A stretch of DNA of 64,000 bases from Sphingomonas hankookensis (GTDB lineage Bacteria; Pseudomonadota; Alphaproteobacteria; Sphingomonadales; Sphingomonadaceae), in contig NZ_JAKREV010000001.1 in the NCBI RefSeq assembly GCF_022664465.1, positions 682,001 to 746,000 of the forward strand, in the 5' to 3' direction. Of this stretch, positions 1 through 8,637 are shown piece by piece. Positions within the stretch are counted from its first letter, which is position 1; the number at the start of each line of letters is the position of its first letter. A program made the translations under genes and the position numbers. The notes under the pieces were generated by a model. The model was given only the letters and a program-made list of their open reading frames with translations. It searched no databases and had not been told where the DNA came from.

Positions 1-1051
1 ACAGATAGGCCGGATGCCGGCTGAACGCATACGGCCCATGCGTCAAAATGCCCCGATGGGTCAGGTTCGAAAACCGCAACCCGAACGCCATCGTCGCCCA
101 AGCATAGATCGCGGTCAGCGCCACCAGCACCGCGCCGACCACCCACAACAGCACCGGATAGTCCGCCAGCCAATAGGTCCAGTCCGCCGTCCCCGGATGG
201 TAATCCAGCGGGCCGCCATTCGCCATCAGGATGAACGGCGGATAGCAGATCAGCGCCGCCGACCACCCCGCGGCATAAGGCGTGGCGCTGCGGATATGGC
301 TGTCGAGCGGGCGCATCGCGAGGATATAGCCTGCCGTCGCGAACGCCACGTCGATGACGAACATGAAGGTGATGAGCCAGTTGGCCAGCGGCACCGGTCC
401 GGTCAGGATCACCGAGCGCTGCGTCCGGATGAATTCGCCGAACCCCGGCGGCACGATCGCCAGCATGAAGGCGAGGAAGAACGCCTTCACCGCCCAGCCG
501 CGCAGATGGTTGAAGATGGCTTGCGCGTCGATCGGCTCGTCAAGGTGCATCGCCCATGCGCCCAGCGCCCAGCACCCGTCCTTCGGCTCGACCAGCCGCC
601 GGTCGAGCCACAGCATGTACGGGATCGACAGCACGAACAGCGGCACCGCCGCCAGCCCAAACACCCACATCGAAAAGGCGAACCCGCCCTCCCAATAGAA
701 CCGCCCGGTGGCATAGATCGCCGCGATCCCGGCCCAGGTGATCCACAGCCCGGCCAGCTTCGTCAGGCTGATCTCCATCGTCTCGCGCCACGGCCGGACG
801 TTGGCCCAGTCAATGCCCGTGGACGGATTGCGATGCACCTTGTCGACCAGCAGCGACCACAGCACCATCGGCAGTGCGCACGCGGCGACGTTGATCAGCG
901 CGGCATAGGGACCATCCATCCCGTAATGCCACGCGACCGCGATCCACGCGAACAGCCCGGCAAGCCCCGCCAGCCCGACGCCCGACGATACGGCCGATGC
1001 GGGGCGCCGGTCGGGTTCGGCTTGCAAGGACAAGGAGTTGGGCTGATACAT
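1..1051 (-). CDS. Isoprenylcysteine methyltransferase-like membrane protein (partial)
   Basis: The gene is read leftwards from an ATG at 1051 and leaves the window without a stop, so about 350 residues are visible. The protein has many hydrophobic segments. Just before the edge it contains the run GPYAFSRHPAYL, which is the hallmark of the isoprenylcysteine carboxyl methyltransferase / phospholipid methyltransferase-like fold: a Pro-Tyr then Arg-His-Pro segment that binds S-adenosylmethionine at the membrane. In bacteria the substrate of this family is usually unknown. The gene is divergent from the M61 peptidase with about 35 bp between them. Family assignment rests on that one motif plus topology. 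The catalytic C-terminus lies outside the window, so the function is inferred. Confidence 0.75.
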   Translation of the reverse strand, partial: MYQPNSLSLQAEPDRRPASAVSSGVGLAGLAGLFAWIAVAWHYGMDGPYAALINVAACALPMVLWSLLVDKVHRNPSTGIDWANVRPWRETMEISLTKLAGLWITWAGIAAIYATGRFYWEGGFAFSMWVFGLAAVPLFVLSIPYMLWLDRRLVEPKDGCWALGAWAMHLDEPIDAQAIFNHLRGWAVKAFFLAFMLAIVPPGFGEFIRTQRSVILTGPVPLANWLITFMFVIDVAFATAGYILAMRPLDSHIRSATPYAAGWSAALICYPPFILMANGGPLDYHPGTADWTYWLADYPVLLWVVGAVLVALTAIYAWATMAFGLRFSNLTHRGILTHGPYAFSRHPAYL

Positions 1052-1086
1052 GGCCTATCCGCTACACCCGCGATGGTAAGCATCCG

Positions 1087-3045
1087 GTGAAGCATATCCT
1101 TGTCCGAAGGAAGCCCCTGCCCTTGCGTACCGTATTTGCCGCCCTGTTGCTGACCACCACCGCCCTTCCCGCCGCCGCGCAGCAGATCAACCCGCCGGGC
1201 AACACCCTGCCGCAGCCGATGCCGATCGTCGATACCGTGCCCGTGGCGCGCGACGTCGACTATCCCGGCACGATCAAGCTGGACGTCGATGCGACCGACA
1301 CGGTGCAGGGCATTTTCCGCGTGAAGGAAACGATCCCGGTCGCGCGAGCCGGGCACATGGTGTTGATGATGCCGAAATGGCTGCCCGGCAAGCACGGTCC
1401 CCGCGGCGAGATCGAGAAGCTGGCCGGCCTTGTCGTCCGTGCCAATGGCCGCGAACTGCCATGGACCCGCGACGCGCTCGACATGTATTCCTTCCATATC
1501 GACGTGCCCGCCGGTGCGAAGAATCTGGACGTGCAGTTCCAGTTCCTGTCGGCGACGCAGGGCGAACAGGGCCGGATCGTCGTGACCCCCGAAATGCTCA
1601 ACCTGCAATTCGAAGCGGTCAGCCTGTATCCCGCGGGCTATTACACGCGCCGCATTCCGATCGAGGCGAGCGTGCGCTACCCCGCCGGTTGGACCGCCGC
1701 GTCGGGCCTGCCGTCGAAGGTACAGGGCGGCGTCTATCGCTATGAGCGCATCAGCTATGAAACGTTGATCGACTCGCCGGTATTCGCTGGCAAGTATTTC
1801 AAGCGCTTCCCGCTGACCGATCGCGTCGGGCTGAACGTCGTCGCCGACAAGCCGTCCGAACTGGCCGCCACCCCCGAACAGATCGCGGCACATACCCGGC
1901 TGGTGGAACAGGCGGTGAAGCTGTTCGGAGCGCAGCATTACGACAAATATGAGTTCCTGCTGTCGATCACCGACAAGATGGGATCGATCGGCCTCGAACA
2001 TCACCGGTCGTCGGAAAACGGCGTCGATCCGGGCTATTTCACCGACTGGAATGCGGGTCCGGGCGAACGCAACCTGCTGCCGCACGAATTCACCCATAGC
2101 TGGGACGGCAAATATCGCCGCGGCGCGGACCTGTTCACACCCGATTTCCGCACGCCGATGCGCAACTCGCTGCTGTGGGTGTATGAAGGGCAGACGCAGT
2201 TCTGGGGCTATGTGCTGCAGGCGCGATCGGGCCTCGTGTCGAAGCAGGACACACTCGACGCCTATGCCGATATCGCCGCGGCGCTCGACGCGCGCGAGGG
2301 GCGGCAGTGGCGGCCGCTGATCGACACCACCAACGATCCGGTCATCACCGCTAGGCGTCCCAAGGGCTGGGTCAGCTGGCAGCGGTCGGAGGATTATTAC
2401 AACGAAGGGCTGCTGGTGTGGATGGAGGTCGATTCGATGCTCCGCAAGCAGTCGGGCGGTACCAAGTCGATGGACGATTTCGCCCGCGCCTTCTTCGGAA
2501 TGCGCGACGGCGACTGGGGCGTGCTGCCCTACACGCTGGCCGATGTGGTCAAGACGCTGAACGGCGTGCAGCCCTATGACTGGGCCGGCTTCCTCGACAA
2601 GCGGCTGAACGCGCGTACCGATCGCGCGCCGATCGATGGCTTTGCCGCCAACGGCTATCGCATCGTCTATACCGATACCCCGACGACCTATCTGAAGGGG
2701 CGCGAGAAGAGCGGCGGCGGCGTATCGCTGCCTTATTCGCTCGGCCTCACCGCCAGCAAGGACGGCAAGGTCGGCAGCGTGATGTGGGGCAGTCCGGCAT
2801 TCAAGGCCGGGTTCGAAACCGGCACCACCATCGTTGCGGTGAACGGCACCGCCTATACCCCCGACCGGCTGCGTGACGCGGTGGGCGCAGCAAAGGGCAC
2901 CAAGGAGCCGATCCGCCTGACCGTCCGCATGGACGATGCGGTGCGCGAGATCGCGATCCCCTATAACGAAGGGCACCGCTATCCGCGGCTCGAAAAGGTC
3001 GGCACGGGCGATGGCGGGCTCGACCGGCTGCTCACCGCCAAGTGA
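1087..3045 (+). CDS. M61 family metallopeptidase with C-terminal PDZ domain
   Basis: This is a secreted zinc peptidase of the M61 (glycyl aminopeptidase) family. A signal peptide is visible at the N-terminus (a basic start, then a run of Ala/Leu/Thr ending in PAAAQQ). The zinc site is HEFTHSW at about residues 333-339, with the third ligand in the following VYEGQTQFWGY segment. The C-terminus holds a PDZ domain (GSVMWGSPAFKAGF, then IVAVNG), the usual M61 layout. The start is uncertain. GTG at 1087 has a weak GGTAAG upstream, while TTG at 1123 has a better AAGGAAG and would give a shorter, more typical signal peptide. Expected role is periplasmic or surface peptide hydrolysis. Confidence 0.9.
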   Translation: MKHILVRRKPLPLRTVFAALLLTTTALPAAAQQINPPGNTLPQPMPIVDTVPVARDVDYPGTIKLDVDATDTVQGIFRVKETIPVARAGHMVLMMPKWLPGKHGPRGEIEKLAGLVVRANGRELPWTRDALDMYSFHIDVPAGAKNLDVQFQFLSATQGEQGRIVVTPEMLNLQFEAVSLYPAGYYTRRIPIEASVRYPAGWTAASGLPSKVQGGVYRYERISYETLIDSPVFAGKYFKRFPLTDRVGLNVVADKPSELAATPEQIAAHTRLVEQAVKLFGAQHYDKYEFLLSITDKMGSIGLEHHRSSENGVDPGYFTDWNAGPGERNLLPHEFTHSWDGKYRRGADLFTPDFRTPMRNSLLWVYEGQTQFWGYVLQARSGLVSKQDTLDAYADIAAALDAREGRQWRPLIDTTNDPVITARRPKGWVSWQRSEDYYNEGLLVWMEVDSMLRKQSGGTKSMDDFARAFFGMRDGDWGVLPYTLADVVKTLNGVQPYDWAGFLDKRLNARTDRAPIDGFAANGYRIVYTDTPTTYLKGREKSGGGVSLPYSLGLTASKDGKVGSVMWGSPAFKAGFETGTTIVAVNGTAYTPDRLRDAVGAAKGTKEPIRLTVRMDDAVREIAIPYNEGHRYPRLEKVGTGDGGLDRLLTAK

Positions 3046-3051
3046 TCGCCT

Positions 3052-3088
3052 ACGCCGATTCGGTCCCGCATCGGGACCGGATCGGCGT
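3052..3088 (+). terminator. Strong hairpin after the M61 peptidase gene
   Basis: Two 16-base arms (3052-3067 and 3073-3088) pair with a single T-G wobble around a 5-base loop, 7 bases after the peptidase stop codon. No T tract follows, so this is a probable transcription end or mRNA-stabilising hairpin rather than a textbook intrinsic terminator. Confidence 0.55.
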
Positions 3089-3187
3089 GTCCGAAACGAT
3101 TCCAAAGAAAAGCAGCTTCACCCTTTGTGAATAACGGGTAAAGGGCGCCTCTACCGCGCGCAGGCGCGAGACGAGGGAGTAGTATTA

Positions 3188-3763
3188 ATGCGCATCGACA
3201 TGGTGCCCGTCGGCGACAATCCGCCCAGCAGCCTGAACGTCATCATCGAAGTTCCGACCGGTGGCGAACCGGTGAAGTATGAATTCGACAAGGCGTCGGG
3301 CGCGCTGTTCGTCGATCGCATCCTGCACACGCCGATGCGCTACCCCGCCAATTACGGCTTCGTGCCGCACACGCTGTCGCCGGATGGCGATCCGCTCGAC
3401 GCGCTGGTCGTGTCGCGTTCGCCCTTCATCCCCGGTTGCGTCGTCCGCGCGCGCCCGATCGCGGTGCTGAACCTCGAAGACGAAGCCGGCGGCGACGAAA
3501 AGCTGGTCTGCGTGCCGGTCGATTCGACCTTCCCCTATTACAGCAACGTCGGCGAGCGCGCCGATCTGCCCGAAATCGTGTTCGAACAGATCGAGCATTT
3601 CTTCACCCACTATAAGGACCTCGAAAAGAAGAAGTGGGTCCGCGTCGGTACGTGGGGCGGCGCCGACGAAGCCAAGCGCATCACGCTGGAAGCGATCGAA
3701 CGCTACAACGAAGCCAAGGCGCAGGGCGAGGAACCGCACGACTACGAAGTACCGGGTCGCTGA
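3188..3763 (+). CDS. ppa: Inorganic pyrophosphatase (family I)
   Basis: Cytoplasmic soluble pyrophosphatase that hydrolyses PPi to two phosphates and pulls biosynthetic reactions forward. The 191-residue product has the family I signature DGDPLD at residues 66-71 (metal-binding Asp66, Asp68, Asp71, the counterparts of Asp65/67/70 in E. coli). It also has the upstream RYPANYGFVP segment and the C-terminal KKWVRVGTW substrate-binding part. Length is slightly longer than the 175-residue E. coli enzyme, as is usual in alphaproteobacteria. A GAGGGAG ribosome binding site lies just upstream. It stands alone and ends in a clear intrinsic terminator. Confidence 0.97.
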   Translation: MRIDMVPVGDNPPSSLNVIIEVPTGGEPVKYEFDKASGALFVDRILHTPMRYPANYGFVPHTLSPDGDPLDALVVSRSPFIPGCVVRARPIAVLNLEDEAGGDEKLVCVPVDSTFPYYSNVGERADLPEIVFEQIEHFFTHYKDLEKKKWVRVGTWGGADEAKRITLEAIERYNEAKAQGEEPHDYEVPGR

Positions 3764-3770
3764 GATCGGA

Positions 3771-3801
3771 CGGGCGGGGATTTCCCCGCCCGTTTCGTTT
3801 T
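3771..3801 (+). terminator. Intrinsic terminator of ppa
   Basis: A perfect 9-bp GC stem (3771-3779 with 3784-3792) and a 4-base loop are followed by TTTCGTTTT. It begins 8 bases after the ppa stop. Confidence 0.9.
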
Positions 3802-3832
3802 GGGGAGCCGGATTTGCGCACGACCCGCCGCT

Positions 3833-3928
3833 CGTCACTCCCGCGACGGCGGGAGTCGATCGACGCTATCGTCAACGATCCTGCACCACCGCAGGCGCAT
3901 ATGGATTCCCGCCTTCGCGGGAGTGACC
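3833..3928. repeat. Dispersed palindromic repeat (family A)
   Basis: An inverted pair of the sphingomonad intergenic palindrome. The left arm reads GTCACTCCCGCGACGGCGGG and the right arm ends CGCCTTCGCGGGAGTGAC, about 50 bases apart. The same arm pair recurs at 23795, 45361, 49495, 57569, 59843 and 62160. It lies between convergent genes. Confidence 0.85.
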
Positions 3929-3944
3929 GGAAAGAACAAGCGCC

Positions 3945-4301
3945 TCACCCCTTCGCCCGCTTGCGCTTCACCGGCGCCCTGCGCCCTGCCTCCACCGCGA
4001 TCCGCGCCCATTCCAGCATCGCATCGCCATCGTCGAGCACCGCATCGGGCGCCCGGCGATAGTTCATCGTCGCGATCGTCCCGTCCTTGCGATCATAGGT
4101 GAAGCGCTCGCACCCCGCCGCGTCCCAGACAGCATCGGCGGTCGCATCCGATTTGAACCACAACACATCGTCCAGCACGATCGCGAAGACGGTGCCGTCG
4201 AGGTACAGCGTCGCCCCGCCCATCATCCGCCGGAAACTGACCTGCCCGACGGGCGTCAGCGCCTCTTCGACCCAGTCGATCAGTCCGGTATCGACGCTCA
4301 T
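3945..4301 (-). CDS. TfoX/Sxy family N-terminal domain protein
   Basis: A 118-residue protein with the TfoX N-terminal domain pattern: VSFRRMMGGATLYLDG near residue 22, then the FAIVLDDVLWFKSD strand segment and a MNYRRAP motif near residue 80. In gammaproteobacteria TfoX/Sxy controls competence through CRP. Stand-alone N-terminal-domain proteins like this one are widespread and their role is mostly unknown. Its ATG overlaps the stop of the upstream transporter gene by four bases (ATGA), so the two are translationally coupled. The C-terminus is very basic (RKRAKG). Confidence 0.85.
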   Translation of the reverse strand: MSVDTGLIDWVEEALTPVGQVSFRRMMGGATLYLDGTVFAIVLDDVLWFKSDATADAVWDAAGCERFTYDRKDGTIATMNYRRAPDAVLDDGDAMLEWARIAVEAGRRAPVKRKRAKG

Positions 4302-5191
4302 GCCCCCGCCTCGCTCTGTACCGCCGGCACCCGCCGCCGCACCGCGACGATGCAGCCTGCGACGATCAGCAGCGCGCCGACGACGGTGTAGAGCGACACC
4401 GTCTCGCCGAACACGATCCATCCGGCCAGCGCCGCCCAGACGAACGCGCTATATTCTACCGGGGCCAGCACCTGCGCCTCGGCCCGGGCATAGGCCCAGG
4501 CGAGCGCCATCATCGATGCGGTTCCCAGCAGCACCGCCCCGGCCAACGTCGCATATTGCGACGGGTCGGGCAGCGCGCCCAGCCATGGGGCGGCAGGGAA
4601 CAAGATCACGCCCATTACCAGGCTGGAAAAGAGCGCGACCTCGAGCGGATCGGCGGCCTGCGCCTGCCGCCGCAGCACGATGAGGCTGACGGCATACAGG
4701 ATCGACGCCGCGACGCAGGCGAGGCTGCCCAGCACCGCCTGGGTCGAGGCATCGGCCTGCACCTCGCCCGCCGCGATCACCAGCACGCCGGCCGACGCGA
4801 CGACCGATCCGACGATCGCCGCGCGCCGGATCGTCTCGCCGAGGAACAGCGCCGCCAGATACAGCGCGATCAGCGGCGCGAGGAAGGTCAACGCCACTCC
4901 CTGCGCCATCGGCACCCGCGCCAGTCCCCAGAAGAACAGCACGACCGACGCCCCGCCCGCGAGGCCGCGCCCGATATGCAGCTTGAGCACCGCCCACGCC
5001 GGCCAGCGCCGCCCGCGCGCCACGAACACTACGCCGCACAGCATCGCTCCCGCCAGCGACCGCCACAGCACCGCATTATACGCGCCGCTGTCGATCGACA
5101 GCTGCTTCATCAGCGCATCCATGACCGTATAGACCATGATCCCGCCCCCGGCGACGAGGAAGGCGCGCAGCGAAGACGGGGCGGCGGACAT
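4298..5191 (-). CDS. DMT superfamily (EamA) transporter
   Basis: A 297-residue inner-membrane protein with about ten hydrophobic helices arranged as two EamA repeats, the fold of RhtA/YdcZ-type drug/metabolite exporters. Characteristic segments are the first-repeat ALTFLAPLIALYLAALFLGE and the second-repeat APVEYSAFVWAALAGWIVFGE. Substrate cannot be told from sequence. The start ATG at 5191 gives the usual short cytoplasmic N-terminus. It is the first gene of a two-gene unit with the TfoX-like protein. Confidence 0.9.
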   Translation of the reverse strand: MSAAPSSLRAFLVAGGGIMVYTVMDALMKQLSIDSGAYNAVLWRSLAGAMLCGVVFVARGRRWPAWAVLKLHIGRGLAGGASVVLFFWGLARVPMAQGVALTFLAPLIALYLAALFLGETIRRAAIVGSVVASAGVLVIAAGEVQADASTQAVLGSLACVAASILYAVSLIVLRRQAQAADPLEVALFSSLVMGVILFPAAPWLGALPDPSQYATLAGAVLLGTASMMALAWAYARAEAQVLAPVEYSAFVWAALAGWIVFGETVSLYTVVGALLIVAGCIVAVRRRVPAVQSEAGA

Positions 5192-5311
5192 GGACGGACC
5201 TTTTCGAACGGTGGGCAGGATCGCTGTCGCGTGCGTGCCGATTCGATGCAAGGCCACCGCAGGAATGGTGTAGGGTCGCTCTCGGGCGTCTCGCCCACGA
5301 AGGACAACGTC

Positions 5312-5437
5312 ATGGCCAAGAGCCAGCAAAAGTCGAACAAGGAAATCCGCAAGCCCAAGGCGGTCAAGGAAAAGACCATTGCGGCCAACGCATCGACCAA
5401 GGACAAGCCGGTCGGCATGGTGACGATCAAGAACTGA
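5312..5437 (+). CDS. Small Lys-rich conserved protein (41 aa)
   Basis: A 41-residue, strongly basic protein beginning MAKSQQKSNKEIRKPK, with a good AAGGA ribosome binding site seven bases upstream. The pattern of Lys/Asn-rich start and DKP-containing end matches a small family I associate with sphingomonads and other alphaproteobacteria, of unknown function. The composition would suit nucleic acid or ribosome contact, but that is a guess. It is divergent from the DMT transporter and stands alone. Confidence 0.75.
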   Translation: MAKSQQKSNKEIRKPKAVKEKTIAANASTKDKPVGMVTIKN

Positions 5438-5502
5438 GCCGGTTTTCGCGCCCGACCCGTCAACGGGCGGGCCGGGCCGAGCCGCTTCCGGACGAGGCGG
5501 CG

Positions 5503-6159
5503 GTGCGATACACGCCACGCATGTCGCTCAACCTCGGCCAACGCATCGCCCCGCCGCGCTTCATCGCCTTCGCACTGGTCGCCATGGCGGCCGGTCTGTG
5601 GAGCGTTCCCATGCTGGGCTGGCGCAACGGCGTGCCGCTGGCGTTCGATGCCGGCGCGGTCGTCTTCCTCCTGTCCTGCCTTCCCTTGCTCGGGGCATCG
5701 GCCGATGCGATGCGTGCCGCGGCGTTGCGCAACGACGCGAACCGCACGCTGTTGCTGTTGCTGTCGGCGGGGATCGCGATCGTGGTGCTGGCGGCCATCG
5801 CGATCGAACTGGGACAGCGCGGCACGCCCGGCGCCGGGATCGTGCTGCTGGTCGTCGCGACGCTGCTGCTCGCCTGGACCTTTGCCAACACCATCTACGC
5901 GCTGCATTACGCGCATCTGTTCTACACCGCCGACGCGGGCGGCAAGGACAGCGGCGGGATCGAGATGCCCGGCACCGACGAGCCGGATTATTGGGATTTC
6001 GTCTATTTCGCCTTCACGCTGGGCATGACGTTCCAGACGTCGGACGTGTCGATCACCTCGCGCACGATGCGGCGGACGGTGACCGGGCACTGCCTGATCG
6101 CGTTCGTGTTCAACCTGGGCGTGGTGGCGTTCAGCGTGAACGTGCTGGGCGGGTCCTGA
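5503..6159 (+). CDS. DUF1345 family membrane protein
   Basis: A 218-residue membrane protein with five to six hydrophobic helices. The DUF1345 signature is the region TIYALHYAHLFYT near residue 130, followed by the acidic DEPDYWDFVYFAFTLGMTFQTSDV segment. GTG at 5503 is chosen because GAGG lies five bases upstream; the ATG at 5521 has no visible ribosome binding site. Function of the family is unknown. It converges with ispG. Confidence 0.88.
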   Translation: MRYTPRMSLNLGQRIAPPRFIAFALVAMAAGLWSVPMLGWRNGVPLAFDAGAVVFLLSCLPLLGASADAMRAAALRNDANRTLLLLLSAGIAIVVLAAIAIELGQRGTPGAGIVLLVVATLLLAWTFANTIYALHYAHLFYTADAGGKDSGGIEMPGTDEPDYWDFVYFAFTLGMTFQTSDVSITSRTMRRTVTGHCLIAFVFNLGVVAFSVNVLGGS

Positions 6160-6174
6160 GAAACCCCGAGCAGC

Positions 6175-6196
6175 TATCCCCGCGCGGGCGGGGATA
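6175..6196. terminator. Hairpin between convergent genes
   Basis: TATCCCCGC pairs perfectly with GCGGGGATA across a 4-base loop between the DUF1345 gene and ispG. There is no T tract on either side, so this is a weak bidirectional terminator candidate. Confidence 0.4.
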
Positions 6197-6215
6197 AGGT
6201 CGGGCCGGCGCTTGC

Positions 6216-7340
6216 CTACTCCGCCGCCTGCGGCATCGCCGCGTTCGCCGCCTCGATCTCCTCAGCCTTCGCCTCAACCAGCTTGACGATATGCTCGATC
6301 ATGTCGGCGTCCTGCACATGGTGGTCGGTGACGCCCGACAGATAGACCATGTGCTTGCCGTTGCCGCCGCCGGTGATGCCGATATCGGTCTCGCGCGCTT
6401 CGCCGGGGCCGTTGACGACGCAGCCGAGTACCGACAGCGACATCGGCGTCCGGATATGCTGCAACCGTTCCTCCAGCGCCTGCACGGTGCGGATCACGTC
6501 GAAGCCCTGCCGCGCACAGCTGGGGCACGACACGACGCGCACGCCGCGGTTGCGGATACCCAGCGCCTTCAGGATTTCGAACCCGACGCGCACTTCCTCT
6601 TCGGGCTCGGCCGACAGCGAGACGCGGATCGTGTCGCCGATCCCGAACCACAGCAGCGACCCGATACCGATCGACGACTTGACCGTGCCACCGACAAAGC
6701 CGCCCGCTTCGGTAATGCCCAGATGCAGCGGGCAGTCGACCATATCGGCCAGTTGCTGGTACGCCGCGACCGCGAGGAACAGGTCCGACGCCTTCACCGC
6801 GACCTTGAACTCGTGGAAGTCGTGGTCCTGCAACAGCTTGATATGGTCCATTGCCGACTCGACCAGTGCGTCGGGGCATGGCTCGCCATATTTTTCGAGC
6901 AGATGCTTTTCGAGGCTCCCGCCGTTCACGCCGATGCGGATCGCACAGCCATTGGCCTTCGCCGCGCGCACGACTTCGGCGACGCGCTCGTTCGATCCGA
7001 TATTACCCGGATTGATCCGCAGGCAGGCGGCACCCGCATCGGCCGCTTCCAGCGCACGCTTATAGTGGAAATGGATGTCGGCGACGATCGGCACGCGCGA
7101 CGCCCGGGTGATCTGGCGCAGCGCGGCGGTGCTCTCGACGTCGGGGCACGACACGCGGATGATGTCGGCGCCCGCCTCTTCGCAACGGCGGATCTGGTTG
7201 ATCGTCGCCACCGCATCGGAGGTGTCGGTGTTGGTCATGGTCTGGACCGTGACCGGCGCGTCGCCACCGACGGGCACGTTGCCGACCATGATCTTGCGGC
7301 TTTGCCGGCGGTGAATATCGCGCCATGGGCGGATCGACAT
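6216..7340 (-). CDS. ispG: 4-hydroxy-3-methylbut-2-en-1-yl diphosphate synthase (flavodoxin)
   Basis: Catalyses the penultimate step of the MEP isoprenoid pathway, converting MEcPP to HMBPP with a [4Fe-4S] cluster and flavodoxin or ferredoxin as donor. The 374-residue protein has the cluster ligands Cys272 and Cys275 ([11 protein letters not shown]), Cys307 ([11 protein letters not shown]) and Glu314. The N-terminal TIM-barrel motifs VQTMTNTDT and [11 protein letters not shown] are also present. It is the short, bacterial GcpE form without the plant insert. It is divergent from the acyltransferase, sharing a very short intergenic region. Confidence 0.97.
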   Translation of the reverse strand: MSIRPWRDIHRRQSRKIMVGNVPVGGDAPVTVQTMTNTDTSDAVATINQIRRCEEAGADIIRVSCPDVESTAALRQITRASRVPIVADIHFHYKRALEAADAGAACLRINPGNIGSNERVAEVVRAAKANGCAIRIGVNGGSLEKHLLEKYGEPCPDALVESAMDHIKLLQDHDFHEFKVAVKASDLFLAVAAYQQLADMVDCPLHLGITEAGGFVGGTVKSSIGIGSLLWFGIGDTIRVSLSAEPEEEVRVGFEILKALGIRNRGVRVVSCPSCARQGFDVIRTVQALEERLQHIRTPMSLSVLGCVVNGPGEARETDIGITGGGNGKHMVYLSGVTDHHVQDADMIEHIVKLVEAKAEEIEAANAAMPQAAE

Positions 7341-7423
7341 GCGCTTCTCGCTAACGTTTGGGTTACTCGGGGCCTGATATAGCCGCGCATTGCTTCACGC
7401 GAAAGTCGCGTCGGGAACCGGAA

Positions 7424-8605
7424 TTGGCCGCAGCTACCACAACGTCGTCGTCACGACATTACGGCCTCGACTGGCTCCGCATCGCCGCCTTCGCCATCCT
7501 GATCGTATATCATATCGCGATGGCGTTCAGCCCGTGGCGCTGGGTGGTGACCACCGGCCATGCCTATAGCGAACTGATCGCGCCTATGGCGCTGGTCACG
7601 CCATGGCGGTTGGGGTTGCTGTTCGCCGTGTCGGGCTATGCCAGCGCGACGCTGGTGGCGCGGAGCGCTGCGCCTGCCACCTTCGCTGGCGAGCGGTCGC
7701 GGCGGCTGCTGATCCCGCTGGCGTTCGGGATGCTGGCGATCGTCCCCGCCGAAATGTGGGTGCGCGTGCTGGAGGAGGGGTATCCGCACGGCTATCTGCG
7801 CTTCTGGCTGGTCGATGGCTGGCGCTATGGCAGCTATTACGGCGTCGCCTTTCCCAGCTGGGAGCATCTGTGGTTCCTGGTCTACCTCTGGTGCTATTCG
7901 ATGCTGCTCGCCGGCTTCGTCGCTTGGGGCGGCGCAACGCGGTGGATGGACCGGGCGGCGGCGTGGCTGGCGGTCGATGCGCGGCTGCTTTGGGCACCGA
8001 TCGCGGTGATGACGACGGTGCGGCTCGGTGCGCTGTTCGTCGTGCCGGAGGGTCAGGGGCTGTTCCACGACGTCGCGGGCCATTCGCAATATCTGCCGTT
8101 GTTCGCGCTGGGTTTCCTGATCGCGCGGCGACCGGCGCTCTGGCGGGCGCTGCACCGTCATGCTGCCCTCGCCGCACTGCTCGCGGTCATCAGCGGGGCG
8201 ATCGTCGTCGGGGTCGAACTCAGCTATCCCGGCGACACCGTGCCGCCGCACGTCGCGATGGCGGCCAATCGCGCCGCACGGTCGGTGATGGGCTGGTCGA
8301 TGGTCGTCACACTGTTCTGCCTTGCCGACCGGTTCGCCAATCGTGACCATCGCTGGCGCGCATCGCTCGGCCGTGCGGTGTTTCCGGCCTATATCGTCCA
8401 TCATCCGGTGATCGTGCTGGTGACGTGGTTCACCCTGCCGCTCGCGCTCAACCCATGGGCCGAGGCAGCGCTGCTGCTGATCGCGACGCTGCTCGCCTGC
8501 ATCGCCGCCTACCTTCTCGCCCGCGCGGTGCCGCCGCTCGGCATCCTGTTGGGCGTGACGCCACCGCCGGTGCGCAAGGGTGGCAGCGCGCCTGCGATCT
8601 GCTAG
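7424..8605 (+). CDS. Acyltransferase 3 family membrane protein
   Basis: A 393-residue protein with about ten membrane helices. The N-terminus GLDWLRIAAFAILIVYHIAM is the typical first helix of acyltransferase-3 proteins, with the conserved Arg and the catalytic His (YH). These enzymes transfer acyl groups to sugars or glucans at the membrane (OafA, OpgC/MdoC). FPSWEHLWFLVYLW resembles the glucan-modifying branch. No ATG fits. TTG at 7424 and TTG at 7358 are both in frame, and 7424 gives the expected N-terminus. Substrate unknown. Confidence 0.82.
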   Translation: MAAATTTSSSRHYGLDWLRIAAFAILIVYHIAMAFSPWRWVVTTGHAYSELIAPMALVTPWRLGLLFAVSGYASATLVARSAAPATFAGERSRRLLIPLAFGMLAIVPAEMWVRVLEEGYPHGYLRFWLVDGWRYGSYYGVAFPSWEHLWFLVYLWCYSMLLAGFVAWGGATRWMDRAAAWLAVDARLLWAPIAVMTTVRLGALFVVPEGQGLFHDVAGHSQYLPLFALGFLIARRPALWRALHRHAALAALLAVISGAIVVGVELSYPGDTVPPHVAMAANRAARSVMGWSMVVTLFCLADRFANRDHRWRASLGRAVFPAYIVHHPVIVLVTWFTLPLALNPWAEAALLLIATLLACIAAYLLARAVPPLGILLGVTPPPVRKGGSAPAIC

Positions 8606-8637
8606 CAGGCGGCGAAACCGCTATGCAGGATCATCCT

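Noticed and set aside
895..3105. Very long minus-strand open frame opposite the M61 peptidase gene
   Set aside because: Composition is rich in Arg/His/Gly/Ala with no motif. It is the antisense of a clear peptidase with GC-rich third positions, a usual artefact in high-GC DNA.
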